Source: Nostoc sphaeroides (GTDB lineage: Bacteria > Cyanobacteriota > Cyanobacteriia > Cyanobacteriales > Nostocaceae). Taken from it: DNA of 64,000 nucleotides. The stretch is taken from NCBI RefSeq assembly GCF_003443655.1, contig NZ_CP031941.1, forward strand, positions 5,965,001 to 6,029,000, read 5' to 3'. Shown one piece after another: positions 1 to 9,778 of the stretch (within the stretch, counting starts at the first letter, position 1; each line of letters starts with the position of its first letter). The notes beneath the pieces were generated by a model. It was not told the DNA's origin and ran no database searches. It saw only the letters and a list, made by a program, of their open reading frames with translations. The position numbers and the translations under genes are program-made.

Positions 1-919
<919 letters not shown>

Positions 920-1087
920 GAAGCGTTTGTAAGCTCAATTAGCTGCTCTTTTTTAACTTCAGCTTAGTTATCTTTATTTTCTTAGACCCAAACTACTTGC
1001 TGTATAATCGCTTTCAAACTATAATATTTTCAAGGTTCGGTTCACCTTTTGGCGTCGCTTTTCTCGCTCCGCTTCAGGCACTTATTC

Positions 1088-1116
1088 AATATAGCGAACC
1101 TACTTCACTGTGTCAA
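1088..1116 (-). promoter_or_regulatory. Sigma70-type promoter of the rRNA operon
   Basis: On the minus strand a perfect TTGACA (1116-1111) is followed after exactly 17 bases by TATATT (1093-1088). Transcription would start near 1081 and run into the 16S gene, giving a leader of about 160 bases. This is the only near-consensus promoter seen in the 310-bp gap between the divergent rRNA operon and glyQ. Basis: sequence match to the sigma70 consensus; start site inferred. Confidence 0.75.
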
Positions 1117-1229
1117 CCATTTTTCCAAATTATTTTGGGACTGTTTCTGATTCCCCATGAAACTCCCCACAGTGCCGGGTTGTAGGCAACAATGGTTTAT
1201 GCACTGTGCCAACTAAGCAAGGGGAAAGC

Positions 1230-2126
1230 GTGAATTTTCAATCTGTAATAGCTTTATTGCATCAGTTTTGGGGCGATCGCGGTTGTCTCATAGCCCAGCC
1301 CTACGATATAGAGAAGGGGGCTGGTACTAAGAATCCGCAGACATTTTTAAGAGCGCTGGGGCCGGAACCGTGGGCTGTTGCTTACGTTGAACCTTGTCGT
1401 CGCCCTACAGATGGACGTTATGGCGAAAACCCTAACCGTTTCCAACACTATTATCAGTACCAAGTTCTAATCAAGCCGTCGCCAGATAATATCCAGGAGA
1501 TTTATCTTGATTCCTTGAGGGCTTTAGGTATTCGTCCTGAAGACCACGATATTCGGTTTGTAGAGGATAACTGGGAAGATGCGACGGTGGGAGCTTGGGG
1601 CACTGGGTGGGAAGTATGGTTAGATGGAATGGAAATTACTCAATTTACCTACTTCCAGCAGTGTGGGGGTATTGATTGCCGTCCGGTGTCCATTGAGATT
1701 ACATACGGGTTAGAGCGGCTGACAATGTATCTCCAGCAAGTAGAGGCAATTACTAAGATTCATTGGACGGACAACATTACTTATGGTGATGTTTACCTTC
1801 AGGGAGAAATTGAGCAGTGTACATACAACTTTGAAGCGTCGAATCCTGAGTTGCTACTGACACTGTTTAATTTGTATGAGCAGGAAGCTACCCAATTGAC
1901 GGAGCGAGGATTGGTCTTGCCTAGCTTAGATTATGTAATGAAGTGTTCGCACACGTTTAATTTGCTGGATGCTAGAGGTGTAATTTCCGTGACGGAGAGA
2001 ACTCGCTATATTGCCAGGATTCGGCATTTAGCTAGGAAGGTAGCTCATTTATATGTTGAGCAAAGGGAGAAGTTGGGTTTTCCGTTACTCAAAGATACTG
2101 TAAGTTCAACAGGAAGCCCAATATGA
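1230..2126 (+). CDS. glyQ: Glycyl-tRNA synthetase alpha subunit
   Basis: Catalytic alpha subunit of the bacterial (alpha-beta)2 glycyl-tRNA synthetase, which charges tRNA-Gly in the cytoplasm. The protein is 298 residues, near the usual family length. It starts [18 protein letters not shown] and contains the family blocks [15 protein letters not shown]-like ([15 protein letters not shown] here), [11 protein letters not shown] and [13 protein letters not shown] at 1206 would add eight residues. I prefer GTG at 1230 because the family begins at this NFQS block and AAGGGGAAAGC provides a ribosome-binding site just before it. The beta subunit gene glyS is not in the window. The gene is divergent from the rRNA operon. 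Confidence 0.95.
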   Translation: MNFQSVIALLHQFWGDRGCLIAQPYDIEKGAGTKNPQTFLRALGPEPWAVAYVEPCRRPTDGRYGENPNRFQHYYQYQVLIKPSPDNIQEIYLDSLRALGIRPEDHDIRFVEDNWEDATVGAWGTGWEVWLDGMEITQFTYFQQCGGIDCRPVSIEITYGLERLTMYLQQVEAITKIHWTDNITYGDVYLQGEIEQCTYNFEASNPELLLTLFNLYEQEATQLTERGLVLPSLDYVMKCSHTFNLLDARGVISVTERTRYIARIRHLARKVAHLYVEQREKLGFPLLKDTVSSTGSPI

Positions 2127-2629
2127 TCAAAGGTGCGGCTACTCTAACTAAGTACAGCTTTGTGTAAAAAGGCAAGGTTTTTAAACCCAGAGGAACGCAA
2201 AGTCAACGCATAGGCGCTTCGCCTTCCGGCAGGGTAGGTGCGCAGAGTCTTGCCAAGTTTATTCGCTACGATTTTGTGTTCTTTTTATCCATGCTGTGCT
2301 GAGGCTGAAGCTAGGTATATCTTTATACGGTTAAATATTGAGTCTAGAGCATTAAAGCTACAAGGATAAGGCCTGCCTGTGCGGGCTTTGTTTGTATAAA
2401 CTTGATGGACTATATTTCAACACAAGGATAAAAATTCTTCGCGGTTGCTGATTATAGAGATGAAAAACTCACGCAGAGGCGCTCTAAGCGCAGATAATAA
2501 GAGTTTGGAATATTTTATTTTTGAATTGCATAGCCAAATTCAGCAATGCTGATTTTTCTCTATTGCTGCCCTAACTATTTTTAAGTCAGCTGCAAATTCG
2601 GGTTGTCAGGTGCTTTTAGAAAAAATCTT
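2127..2629. other. Spacer without a recognised gene
   Basis: About 500 bases between glyQ and comEC. It holds a short G+C-rich repeat-like patch (2203-2245, GCGCTTCGCCTTCCGGCAGG and flanks) of the sort scattered in Nostoc spacers, and AT-rich sequence. No convincing terminator or ORF was seen. Confidence 0.5.
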
Positions 2630-4984
2630 ATGATTCAAACCAGTGGTGTAATTATTTGTCTTGGCTACATTTTTGGGTTGCTGTTTACAGCAGTTCCTTG
2701 GGGTGGTGTGTGGATTTTGGTTCTGGGGATAGTGGGAGCAATTCTTTTTAGAAGACGCACCACTTCACGGCAATTTGCTCAGAAACCAGAAAATACTGGA
2801 AGCAAAAATAAGACAGTGCCTAACACTTGGCAAATTACTCCCCATTCTAGAATATGGATAGCTGCTGGCTTGGTGGGATTATTGGCAACTCTATATTTTC
2901 TATGGCGAGTGCCGCAACCAGGTGCAAAAGATATTAGTCAGTTCGTTCCGCCTGGAAATAGCAGTAATCAAGAACAACTTGTAATTGTTCGTGGCGAAGT
3001 GGTGAGTAATCCCCGCTTAACTCGTAGTCAGCGAGGACAATTTTGGCTGGAAGCGACTCAGCTAGATGAAGTCAAAAATGACAAAGGTTCAGCAGGTGTG
3101 CCAAAAGGAGTTACAGGTAAATTGTATGTGACAGTGCCTATACTTCAGGCTACTGGGTTATACCCTAGTCAACAAATTGCTGTGACTGGGATTTTGTACA
3201 AACCAAAGGCGGCTTCCAATCCTGGTGGTTTCGATTTTCAGAAGTTTCTCAAGCAGGAAGGAACGTTTGCTGGTTTGATTGGAAGACAAATAAATGTTTT
3301 GGATCAGGAACGTAAATGGGGATGGTGGCAAATTCGGGAGCGAATTGTGCGATCGCAAGTTCGTTGGTTGGGTATCCCTGAAGGGCCTCTTGTCAGTGCT
3401 ATGGTGTTGGGAAGCAAAGCTGTTGATTTACCTTACGATATCCGCGACTTATTTGTACAAGCTGGATTAGCTCATGCTTTAGCAGCTTCTGGGTTCCAAA
3501 CTTCTTTGATTTTAAGTGTAATCTTACAGTTAACGAGGCGGGCAAGAAAAGGAACGCAATTTACCCTTGGCTTTTTGGCTTTAATTATTTTTTTAAGTTT
3601 AACAGGTTTTCAACCTGCGGTTCTCAGAGCGGTAATTATGGGTTTTGCGGCATTAGTTGGTTTGCTATTAAAAAGGAAGGTAAAACAGTTCGGCTCATTA
3701 TTATTAGCAGCAACTCTGTTATTAGTGTTTAATCCTCTATGGATTTGGGATTTAGGTTTTCAATTGAGTTTTTTAGCAACATTGGGATTAGTTGTAACAG
3801 TACCTGCATTAGTCAATCGCCTAGCATGGTTACCACCTGGGATCGCAGCTTTGATTGCTGTTCCCCTAGCTGCCACTATTTGGACTTTACCTGTGCAACT
3901 TTTTGTCTTTGGAGTTGTACCATCTTATAGTTTGTTGCTGAATGTGGTTAGTACTCCATTCATTTCGATAATTAGTATAGGTGGAATCATCAGTGCCTTA
4001 GTGGGTTTAGTTTGGACTCAGGCAGGAAGCTTTTTAGCTGCGGTGTTGCATTACCCGACTGATTGGCTAATTAAATTAGTAGAATTTTTTAGCAAGCTGC
4101 CAGGGAATTCTGTTGCTGTAGGTAGTATATCTACTTGGCAACTTTTGGCGATTTATGCACTGATTATATTAGTTTGGTTAGTGCCTTGGTGGCAGAGGCG
4201 GTGGTGGTTTGCTAATGTGATTGCGATTGGTTTAGTATTCATTCCCCTTTGGCATTCTACAAATACATTGTTTAGGATAACGGTATTAGAATCTGGTACG
4301 GAACCAATTGTAGTTGTTCAAGATAGAGGTACTGTAACTGTAATTAATAGTGGTGATGAAGGTACAGGACGTTTTACAATTTTACCGTTTTTGCAACAAC
4401 AGGGTGTAAATCAAATAAATTGGGCGATCGCAACTGATTTTCAAGGCAATGAAAGTAATGCTTGGTTGGAATTACTGCAACGTTTACCAATTAAAAACTT
4501 TTATGAATATTCACCTAAGCCAGAAAGTTCTATTGCAACTCAGGCAATTCAACAAGAACTACAAAAGTATCAAGGATCTTACCAGCCGTTAGCAGTTGGT
4601 CAAGCTGTGAAAACGGGTTCAATTGTGGCACAATTAATCAATGATCAATTACCCATCTTACAATTGCAAATTTTAGATCAGAATTGGTTATTAGTAGGTA
4701 ATATCAAGTCTAAAGAGGTACAGCAACTAGTTAAGAGTGGGAGTTTGCCTCGTCCCCAAGTACTGTGGTGTGCCCCTCAGTCATTAAAAGATTTAGTTAT
4801 TGCTCTGCAACCACAAGTAGCGATCGCTTCTTCTGCCAACTTTGATATAAAAGCTTTATCGGAACTAAATCAAAGCAAAACCAAACTGTTTTTTACAGGA
4901 CGAGATGGGGCTATTCAATGGACGCCTAACGGTGAGTTTGAGGCATTTATTGAAGCTACGGAAAATAAGTCTTCTGTCTTATAA
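2630..4984 (+). CDS. comEC: ComEC/Rec2-type DNA uptake channel
   Basis: Inner-membrane channel that carries transforming single-stranded DNA into the cytoplasm. 784 residues from ATG 2630; a TTG at 2603 would add nine residues, but family members start with a hydrophobic segment as here (IQTSGVIICLGYIFGLL). Order: two N-terminal membrane segments, an OB-like region (about 110-225), the Competence domain with many membrane helices (about 230-520, including HALAASGFQTSLIL), then a C-terminal metallo-beta-lactamase-like region. The usual HxHxDH metal motif is absent there (the equivalent stretch reads ATDFQGNESNAW), so the C-terminal domain may lack nuclease activity. It stands alone; other competence genes are not adjacent. 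Confidence 0.88.
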   Translation: MIQTSGVIICLGYIFGLLFTAVPWGGVWILVLGIVGAILFRRRTTSRQFAQKPENTGSKNKTVPNTWQITPHSRIWIAAGLVGLLATLYFLWRVPQPGAKDISQFVPPGNSSNQEQLVIVRGEVVSNPRLTRSQRGQFWLEATQLDEVKNDKGSAGVPKGVTGKLYVTVPILQATGLYPSQQIAVTGILYKPKAASNPGGFDFQKFLKQEGTFAGLIGRQINVLDQERKWGWWQIRERIVRSQVRWLGIPEGPLVSAMVLGSKAVDLPYDIRDLFVQAGLAHALAASGFQTSLILSVILQLTRRARKGTQFTLGFLALIIFLSLTGFQPAVLRAVIMGFAALVGLLLKRKVKQFGSLLLAATLLLVFNPLWIWDLGFQLSFLATLGLVVTVPALVNRLAWLPPGIAALIAVPLAATIWTLPVQLFVFGVVPSYSLLLNVVSTPFISIISIGGIISALVGLVWTQAGSFLAAVLHYPTDWLIKLVEFFSKLPGNSVAVGSISTWQLLAIYALIILVWLVPWWQRRWWFANVIAIGLVFIPLWHSTNTLFRITVLESGTEPIVVVQDRGTVTVINSGDEGTGRFTILPFLQQQGVNQINWAIATDFQGNESNAWLELLQRLPIKNFYEYSPKPESSIATQAIQQELQKYQGSYQPLAVGQAVKTGSIVAQLINDQLPILQLQILDQNWLLVGNIKSKEVQQLVKSGSLPRPQVLWCAPQSLKDLVIALQPQVAIASSANFDIKALSELNQSKTKLFFTGRDGAIQWTPNGEFEAFIEATENKSSVL

Positions 4985-5890
4985 AAAACTCAAACCCAAG
5001 TAAATTTAAAAACACGATATTTTTTAAGCAAAACTAACTAAAGATAAATGTATAGCTATTTGGAAGAAAGTAACCTCTCAAAAGGTCTGAGAAAGGTCGA
5101 TTTCCTGAGCAGGCGCTAACCGTATGCTTGGGGTAATACCAATTTTGTATGAAGATGTGCTAAAGCCTATTTAGGTATAAGAAAGAAAGCGAACTGCGTA
5201 CTACTGCTGAGAAGCAAGCTACGCGCAGCATCTCGCAGAGAAGGACTCAAAGGACACAAAGAAAGAAAGAAGTTAAAAGGGTTTGGTGCAGCCTCACAAA
5301 TAAATGGTATAAGTAAGTGGTTATGAAGAATTCAAAGTTTGTAGTAAGTACTGAAGCTCTTACTAGGAGAGAATTTAGTACTGCAAGGCGGAAGTCACGC
5401 ATTCACGCATTCAAAAGTATTATGCAATAAGCTCTTTAGGGATAGGACTTACGCAAAAATTGCCGAAAAGCTTAATTTATCGAACCGCAAAGACGCCATC
5501 GCGCAGCGTCTCGTTAGAGAAGGACGCCAACGCGTAGCGTCTCGTAGAGAAGAATTCGTAGAGTGTGCGTAAGTCCTAAGGGATTTTAAATGATTGCTCT
5601 ATTTCCGCCGTCGCGTACTAAGCTAATCTTCATTCATTTTTCCAAACTGACTCGCTTGTAGTAAGGGCTTCAGCCCTAGTTTTATGCAACTTAAATGCTC
5701 GTTAGATTAGTTACTTTTAAATTGCGTAAGATAGTTTGATTTATTATTGCCTATTTACAAGGCTCCTGATTTACTTAGTCTCCTAGAGTGCAATGCGTAG
5801 GAGCAAAGATGATTCTACATCCAGCTTGATGGCTGTGATATTATGGGAGACTGCTACATACATTTAGAAAAACTAGAAATTGAATCGATC
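4985..5890. other. Repeat-rich spacer upstream of rpsO
   Basis: About 900 bases with no gene. It carries two patches of a dispersed repeat built on CAGCGTCTCGTAGAGAAG variants (5219-5247 and 5497-5555), a miniature inverted-repeat element (5443-5578, listed separately) and AT-rich sequence before rpsO. The rpsO promoter must lie within it but I cannot place it. Confidence 0.6.
5443..5578. mobile_element. Miniature inverted-repeat element, 136 bp
   Basis: Perfect 13-base terminal inverted repeats: taggacttacgca at 5443-5455 and its complement at 5566-5578. The pentamer aggga lies directly outside both ends (5438-5442 and 5579-5583), consistent with a target-site duplication. The interior carries repeat-derived patches (cgaaccgcaaagacgcc and gcgtctcgtagagaag types) and no ORF. 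A non-autonomous transposon is inferred; the mobilising transposase is not in the window. Confidence 0.7.
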
Positions 5891-6160
5891 ATGGCTCTGA
5901 CGCAACTGCGGAAACAAGAAATAATTTCCAACTACCAAGTTCACGAAACCGACACTGGTTCGGCCGATGTCCAAGTTGCCATGCTAACTGAGCGCATTAA
6001 CCGCCTCAGCGAACATCTCCAGGCAAATAAAAAAGACCATTCTTCCCGGCGGGGACTGTTGAAGCTAATTGGTCAGCGCAAGCGTCTTCTAGCCTATATA
6101 TCTCAGGAAAGCCGGGAAAAGTATCAAGCTTTGATCGCTCGTCTCGGTATTCGTGGATAG
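5891..6160 (+). CDS. rpsO: 30S ribosomal protein S15
   Basis: Binds 16S rRNA in the small-subunit platform. 89 residues, the standard length, with the family signature spanning [19 protein letters not shown] and [21 protein letters not shown] 5891 is chosen rather than ATG 5843 because the family begins MALT-Q-RKQEII; the 16 extra residues would be atypical. A PAM68-like gene follows 12 bases downstream on the same strand and is probably cotranscribed. Confidence 0.97.
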   Translation: MALTQLRKQEIISNYQVHETDTGSADVQVAMLTERINRLSEHLQANKKDHSSRRGLLKLIGQRKRLLAYISQESREKYQALIARLGIRG

Positions 6161-6172
6161 GGACTACCGCTT

Positions 6173-6643
6173 ATGTCTGCTGAAGAATCTGAACGCAGTC
6201 GCTTGCCCTTTGAACCAAACAAAAAGCGCCAAAAACCCGCAAAAACTCAAAGTAAACCAGCAGCACAGCTACAAGAATCTGGCAAACAGGCTGATAGAAA
6301 ACGGCCTTACACCAAACAAGAGATGGCTATTCCCCAAGTAGTCAGCCAGCGCATGATCCGCCGGGTAGCTGGGTTCTGTGGTGTACCAACAGCTTTGGGC
6401 ATTAGCGTCCTGGTTGTTAGCTATCTGCTTGCTATCTACTCTAAGATCCAACTACCTCCCATCGCCGTGTTATTGGTGAACATGGGATTATTTGGTTTGG
6501 GGGTTTTAGGGATAACTTATGGCGTTCTTTCTGCCTCTTGGGATGAAGAAAGAGTCGGAAGTTTGCTGGGTTTGGGTGAGTTCAACACCAATTGGGGACG
6601 AATGGTGGCAGTTTGGCGCGAAACTCGGCAAAAAAACTCATAA
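6173..6643 (+). CDS. PAM68 family photosystem II assembly protein
   Basis: PAM68 proteins (Synechocystis Sll0933, Arabidopsis PAM68) are thylakoid membrane factors for early photosystem II assembly. This 156-residue protein has a charged, Lys/Gln-rich N-terminal half (1-55), a conserved block beginning AIPQVVSQRMIRR, two membrane helices (about 68-88 and 98-118) separated by a short loop, and a conserved tail SWDEERVGSLLG followed by NW. Length and order fit the family. It sits 12 bases after rpsO, suggesting cotranscription with ribosomal gene expression. Confidence 0.85.
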   Translation: MSAEESERSRLPFEPNKKRQKPAKTQSKPAAQLQESGKQADRKRPYTKQEMAIPQVVSQRMIRRVAGFCGVPTALGISVLVVSYLLAIYSKIQLPPIAVLLVNMGLFGLGVLGITYGVLSASWDEERVGSLLGLGEFNTNWGRMVAVWRETRQKNS

Positions 6644-6695
6644 TTAACGGCGCTCAGGGATTAGATAACTGCGGTATTGGGTAGATGAAGAAGTG

Positions 6696-6729
6696 AATGT
6701 TGAAGTTGAAATTTTATAACTTCAACATT
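6696..6729. terminator. Perfect 12-bp hairpin after the rpsO-PAM68 pair
   Basis: aatgttgaagtt (6696-6707) pairs with aacttcaacatt (6718-6729) around a 10-base loop. It lies about 50 bases after the PAM68-like stop codon. No T run follows, so it may be a 3' end stabiliser rather than a classical intrinsic terminator. Confidence 0.45.
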
Positions 6730-6903
6730 GCTAGTTAATATATAATCTTTTTATACCCCATATTCAGTTATTTAGCAGTAAATATACTGACTGAGCGCTA
6801 TATTTTGTAAATAAATTTGATTTTTAAGTATTCATAATTAGACTAATAAGCAACAATAAAGTTAGTCAATTTACAGAAAATTTTACTAATCAGGAACTTT
6901 CAG

Positions 6904-7962
6904 ATGATTATAGTAATGAAAAGTGGTTCCCCAGAGGCGGAAATAAACCGCATTGATGAGGAATTAACTAGCTGGGGGCTAACTCCAGAAAAAATTATTG
7001 GTCAACACAAAGTAGTTATTGGTTTAGTAGGTGAAACCGCCAGCTTAGATCCACTACAAATTCAGGAACTTAGCCCCTGGATTGAGCAGGTATTGCGGGT
7101 AGAGCAGCCTTATAAACGAGCCAGCCGTCAGTACCGCCACGGTGAAGCTTCAGAAGTGGTGGTTAATACTCCTAATGGAGCGGTGGTGTTTGGTGAACAC
7201 CAGCCTTTAGTAGTCGTTGCCGGGCCTTGCTCCGTAGAAAATGAAGAAATGATTGTGGAGACAGCACGGCGCGTCAAAGCTGCTGGAGCTACATTTTTAC
7301 GCGGCGGGGCATACAAACCCCGGACTTCACCTTACGCCTTCCAAGGACACGGCGAGAGTGCTTTGGATTTGTTGGCAAAGGCGCGGGAAGTAAGCGGACT
7401 AGGTATTATTACAGAAGTGATGGATGCTGCTGACCTGGATAAAATTGCGGAAGTTGCTGATGTAATCCAGGTGGGGGCAAGAAATATGCAGAATTTCTCC
7501 TTGCTCAAAAAAGTGGGAGCGCAGCCGAAACCAATTCTGTTGAAGCGGGGAATGGCGGCTACTATTGAAGATTGGTTGATGGCTGCCGAGTATATTCTGG
7601 CATCTGGCAATCCCAATGTAATTTTGTGCGAAAGGGGAATACGCACCTTTGACCGCCAGTATACGCGAAATACGCTGGATTTATCAGTAGTGCCAGTGTT
7701 GCGAAAGCTGACTCACCTGCCAATTATGATTGACCCTAGCCACGGCGTAGGTTGGTCTGAGTTTGTGCCTTCAATGGCAATGGCTGCGATCGCAGCTGGT
7801 ACAGATTCCCTGATGATAGAGGTTCACCCCAATCCTGCCAAAGCCTTATCTGACGGGCCCCAATCTCTCACACCAGACCGTTTCGATAACTTGATGCAAG
7901 AATTAGCAGTGATTGGTAAGGCGGTGGGACGCTGGCAACAACCAGCAGTAGCTCTAGCTTAA
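6904..7962 (+). CDS. aroF: 3-deoxy-7-phosphoheptulonate (DAHP) synthase, type I-beta
   Basis: First enzyme of the shikimate pathway: condenses phosphoenolpyruvate with erythrose 4-phosphate. 352 residues. The N-terminal 70 residues form the ferredoxin-like regulatory domain typical of the Thermotoga/Bacillus type I-beta enzymes; the TIM barrel follows with VVAGPCSVE, RGGAYKPRTSPYAFQG, VQVGARNMQN, LLKRG, CERGIRTF and DPSHGVG. These contain the expected PEP-phosphate and metal ligands (Cys of GPCS, His of DPSHG). ATG 6904 is preceded by AGGAACTTTCAG. The gene appears monocistronic with its own terminator at 8117. Confidence 0.94.
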   Translation: MIIVMKSGSPEAEINRIDEELTSWGLTPEKIIGQHKVVIGLVGETASLDPLQIQELSPWIEQVLRVEQPYKRASRQYRHGEASEVVVNTPNGAVVFGEHQPLVVVAGPCSVENEEMIVETARRVKAAGATFLRGGAYKPRTSPYAFQGHGESALDLLAKAREVSGLGIITEVMDAADLDKIAEVADVIQVGARNMQNFSLLKKVGAQPKPILLKRGMAATIEDWLMAAEYILASGNPNVILCERGIRTFDRQYTRNTLDLSVVPVLRKLTHLPIMIDPSHGVGWSEFVPSMAMAAIAAGTDSLMIEVHPNPAKALSDGPQSLTPDRFDNLMQELAVIGKAVGRWQQPAVALA

Positions 7963-7994
7963 AATTCAGTTGCAACTTTGCGACCATAACTCCA

Positions 7995-8060
7995 AGTTTG
8001 TAGTAAGGACTTTAGTTCTGATAGACCTTACCATGAGCGATGAATCGCTCACTACAAACT
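7995..8060. repeat. Dispersed hairpin repeat (agtttgtagt type)
   Basis: agtttgtagt (7995-8004) and its complement (8051-8060) bracket two internal small inverted pairs, including gagcgatgaatcgctc. A related copy lies at 47943-48000 and a half copy near 25158-25190, so this is a dispersed family and not part of aroF. No coding content. Confidence 0.6.
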
Positions 8061-8116
8061 CGGATTTTATCGTATGTTTAATGATGCCTACCTATTTATT
8101 GTAAATATCAAATATG

Positions 8117-8146
8117 CCCCTTTAGAAATCTTCTAAAGGGGATTTT
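8117..8146 (+). terminator. Intrinsic terminator downstream of aroF
   Basis: Perfect 11-bp stem cccctttagaa (8117-8127) with its complement (8131-8141), three-base loop, followed by ATTTTT. It lies about 155 bases after the aroF stop, past the hairpin repeat. Confidence 0.85.
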
Positions 8147-8209
8147 TAAACACTACGAAAGCTATGAAAAAATAAACAAATCTGCAATCAATATTGAATA
8201 TATACCTAT

Positions 8210-8250
8210 AAATAAAGCCCTCCTACTAATGACAGGACGGCTTTATTTTG
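8210..8250. terminator. Probable bidirectional terminator between aroF and the Deg protease
   Basis: aaataaagcc (8210-8219) pairs with ggctttattt (8239-8248); both arms end in A/T-rich tracts so a transcript from either side forms a stem followed by U-rich sequence. It lies about 85 bases beyond the stop codon of the minus-strand protease gene. Confidence 0.7.
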
Positions 8251-8331
8251 AGCTTTCTTTGTTTTCTTTAATTTAGTCAGAAGCTACTCATTTACTACTC
8301 AAAAATCGTTCAAAACGGCTCACTACACCGA

Positions 8332-9594
8332 TTATTGTACTTGCGAGGGGAAAGCACCAGGTTGCACGGCTATGTTAAGACTTTGCCCATTGCGACGTAA
8401 TTCCATACGTAAATCGCCCCCGACTTGGCTATTTTCTACTGCTCTTTGAACACTGCTGGCATCTGTGACTGCTTGGCCGCCAAGCTTTTGGATCACATCC
8501 CCAGCACGTATCCCTGCTTTAGCAGCTGGTGAATTTGGCACAACTTTCACAACTAATACACCTTTATCTTCATTCACACTCAAACCGCTATTGGGATCTG
8601 AGTTGATATTTTGTTTTAGCTGAGGTGTTAACCCTACCATCTGAATTCCCAGATAAGGATGTTGTACTTTGCCTGTAGCTATTAGTTGATTGGAAATACG
8701 TTGGACTGTTTTGATAGGAATAGCAAAGCCTAATCCTTGTGCCCCTTGGATAATTGCTGTATTCATGGCAATCACCTCGCCACGAGAATTTAGCAGGGGG
8801 CCACCGGAGTTACCGGGATTAATGGCTGCGTCAGTTTGAATATACTCTACTCGCCTATCGGGAGCGCCGATTTGATTGCTACTGCGTCCGGTAGCACTGA
8901 TGATTCCGGTAGTTACTGTATTATCTAGTCCAAGGGGGTTGCCGATCGCGATCGCCCATTCTCCCGCTTGCAGTTGATCTGAGTTACCCAAGGCTACAGA
9001 AGGTAGATTCTCTGCCTGAACCTTGATAACAGCGACATCGGTTAATTCATCTTTTCCTAACACCTTACCTTGCAAGGTGCGCCCATCCTTGAGTGTGACT
9101 GTCACTGTATCAGCACCATCTACCACATGGGCATTAGTAAGAATTCGACCATCGGCACTGATGATAAAACCTGAACCAGTACCCCGTTCTACTCTTTCTC
9201 TTGATTCTGGCAGTTGGGAGCCAAAAAAGCGGCGAAAAAACGGATCGTTAAATTCATCTGGTATCCGGCTTCTTACCGTTCGGGAAGAGTTAATCCTCAC
9301 TACTGCTGGCCCAACCTTTTGCACCACCCGTGTTACAAAGTTAGGATCTGTGGCAGCTGGTAATGGAGGAGCAGCATTTACTCGACTTACTGCCAAATTA
9401 GATGCACTCTCAGACACCTGCCGAGAATGTCCAGCCATATAGCCGCCTGCTAATGTCATACCTGATCCCAGAAGCACCAGCGATAGAGAGGCGGCAGCCT
9501 TTTTCCAGGGCGCTTGATTACGGTATTTGGCTTCAGCAGTGTTATGTGAAATGCTATTTGATGGGTGTTCTCTGTCGCAAGATTCGTTTTTCAT
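8332..9594 (-). CDS. Deg/HtrA-type trypsin-like serine protease with PDZ domain
   Basis: 420-residue periplasmic or lumenal protease/chaperone of the HhoA/HhoB/HtrA group that degrades misfolded proteins. A cytoplasmic tail (1-33) leads into one hydrophobic segment (about 36-54), then the protease domain with triad His156 (TNAHVVDGAD), Asp186 (ELTDVAVIKV) and Ser263 (AAINPGNSGGPLLN), and one PDZ domain (about 300-410, with KAGIRAGDVIQKLGG). One PDZ domain and the membrane segment match cyanobacterial Deg proteases; I cannot say which of the three paralogues it is. It is divergent from the Ap4A phosphorylase gene with a 184-bp gap for both promoters. Confidence 0.92.
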   Translation of the reverse strand: MKNESCDREHPSNSISHNTAEAKYRNQAPWKKAAASLSLVLLGSGMTLAGGYMAGHSRQVSESASNLAVSRVNAAPPLPAATDPNFVTRVVQKVGPAVVRINSSRTVRSRIPDEFNDPFFRRFFGSQLPESRERVERGTGSGFIISADGRILTNAHVVDGADTVTVTLKDGRTLQGKVLGKDELTDVAVIKVQAENLPSVALGNSDQLQAGEWAIAIGNPLGLDNTVTTGIISATGRSSNQIGAPDRRVEYIQTDAAINPGNSGGPLLNSRGEVIAMNTAIIQGAQGLGFAIPIKTVQRISNQLIATGKVQHPYLGIQMVGLTPQLKQNINSDPNSGLSVNEDKGVLVVKVVPNSPAAKAGIRAGDVIQKLGGQAVTDASSVQRAVENSQVGGDLRMELRRNGQSLNIAVQPGAFPSQVQ

Positions 9595-9778
9595 TGCTCT
9601 CTGGAAAGATATTTAGATGTATTACTAATGTAGATATGATTTGTGACGGTTTTGTTGCAGAGGTATTGCGTTCTTGTGAAAGGTTTGGTATTTTACTAAA
9701 CCGTATTTGAATTATAGTGATTCGTAAAGGCGCACAGCTTTACACTGCGTGTTCTCTACCATGCCTGAAGGAATAAAA

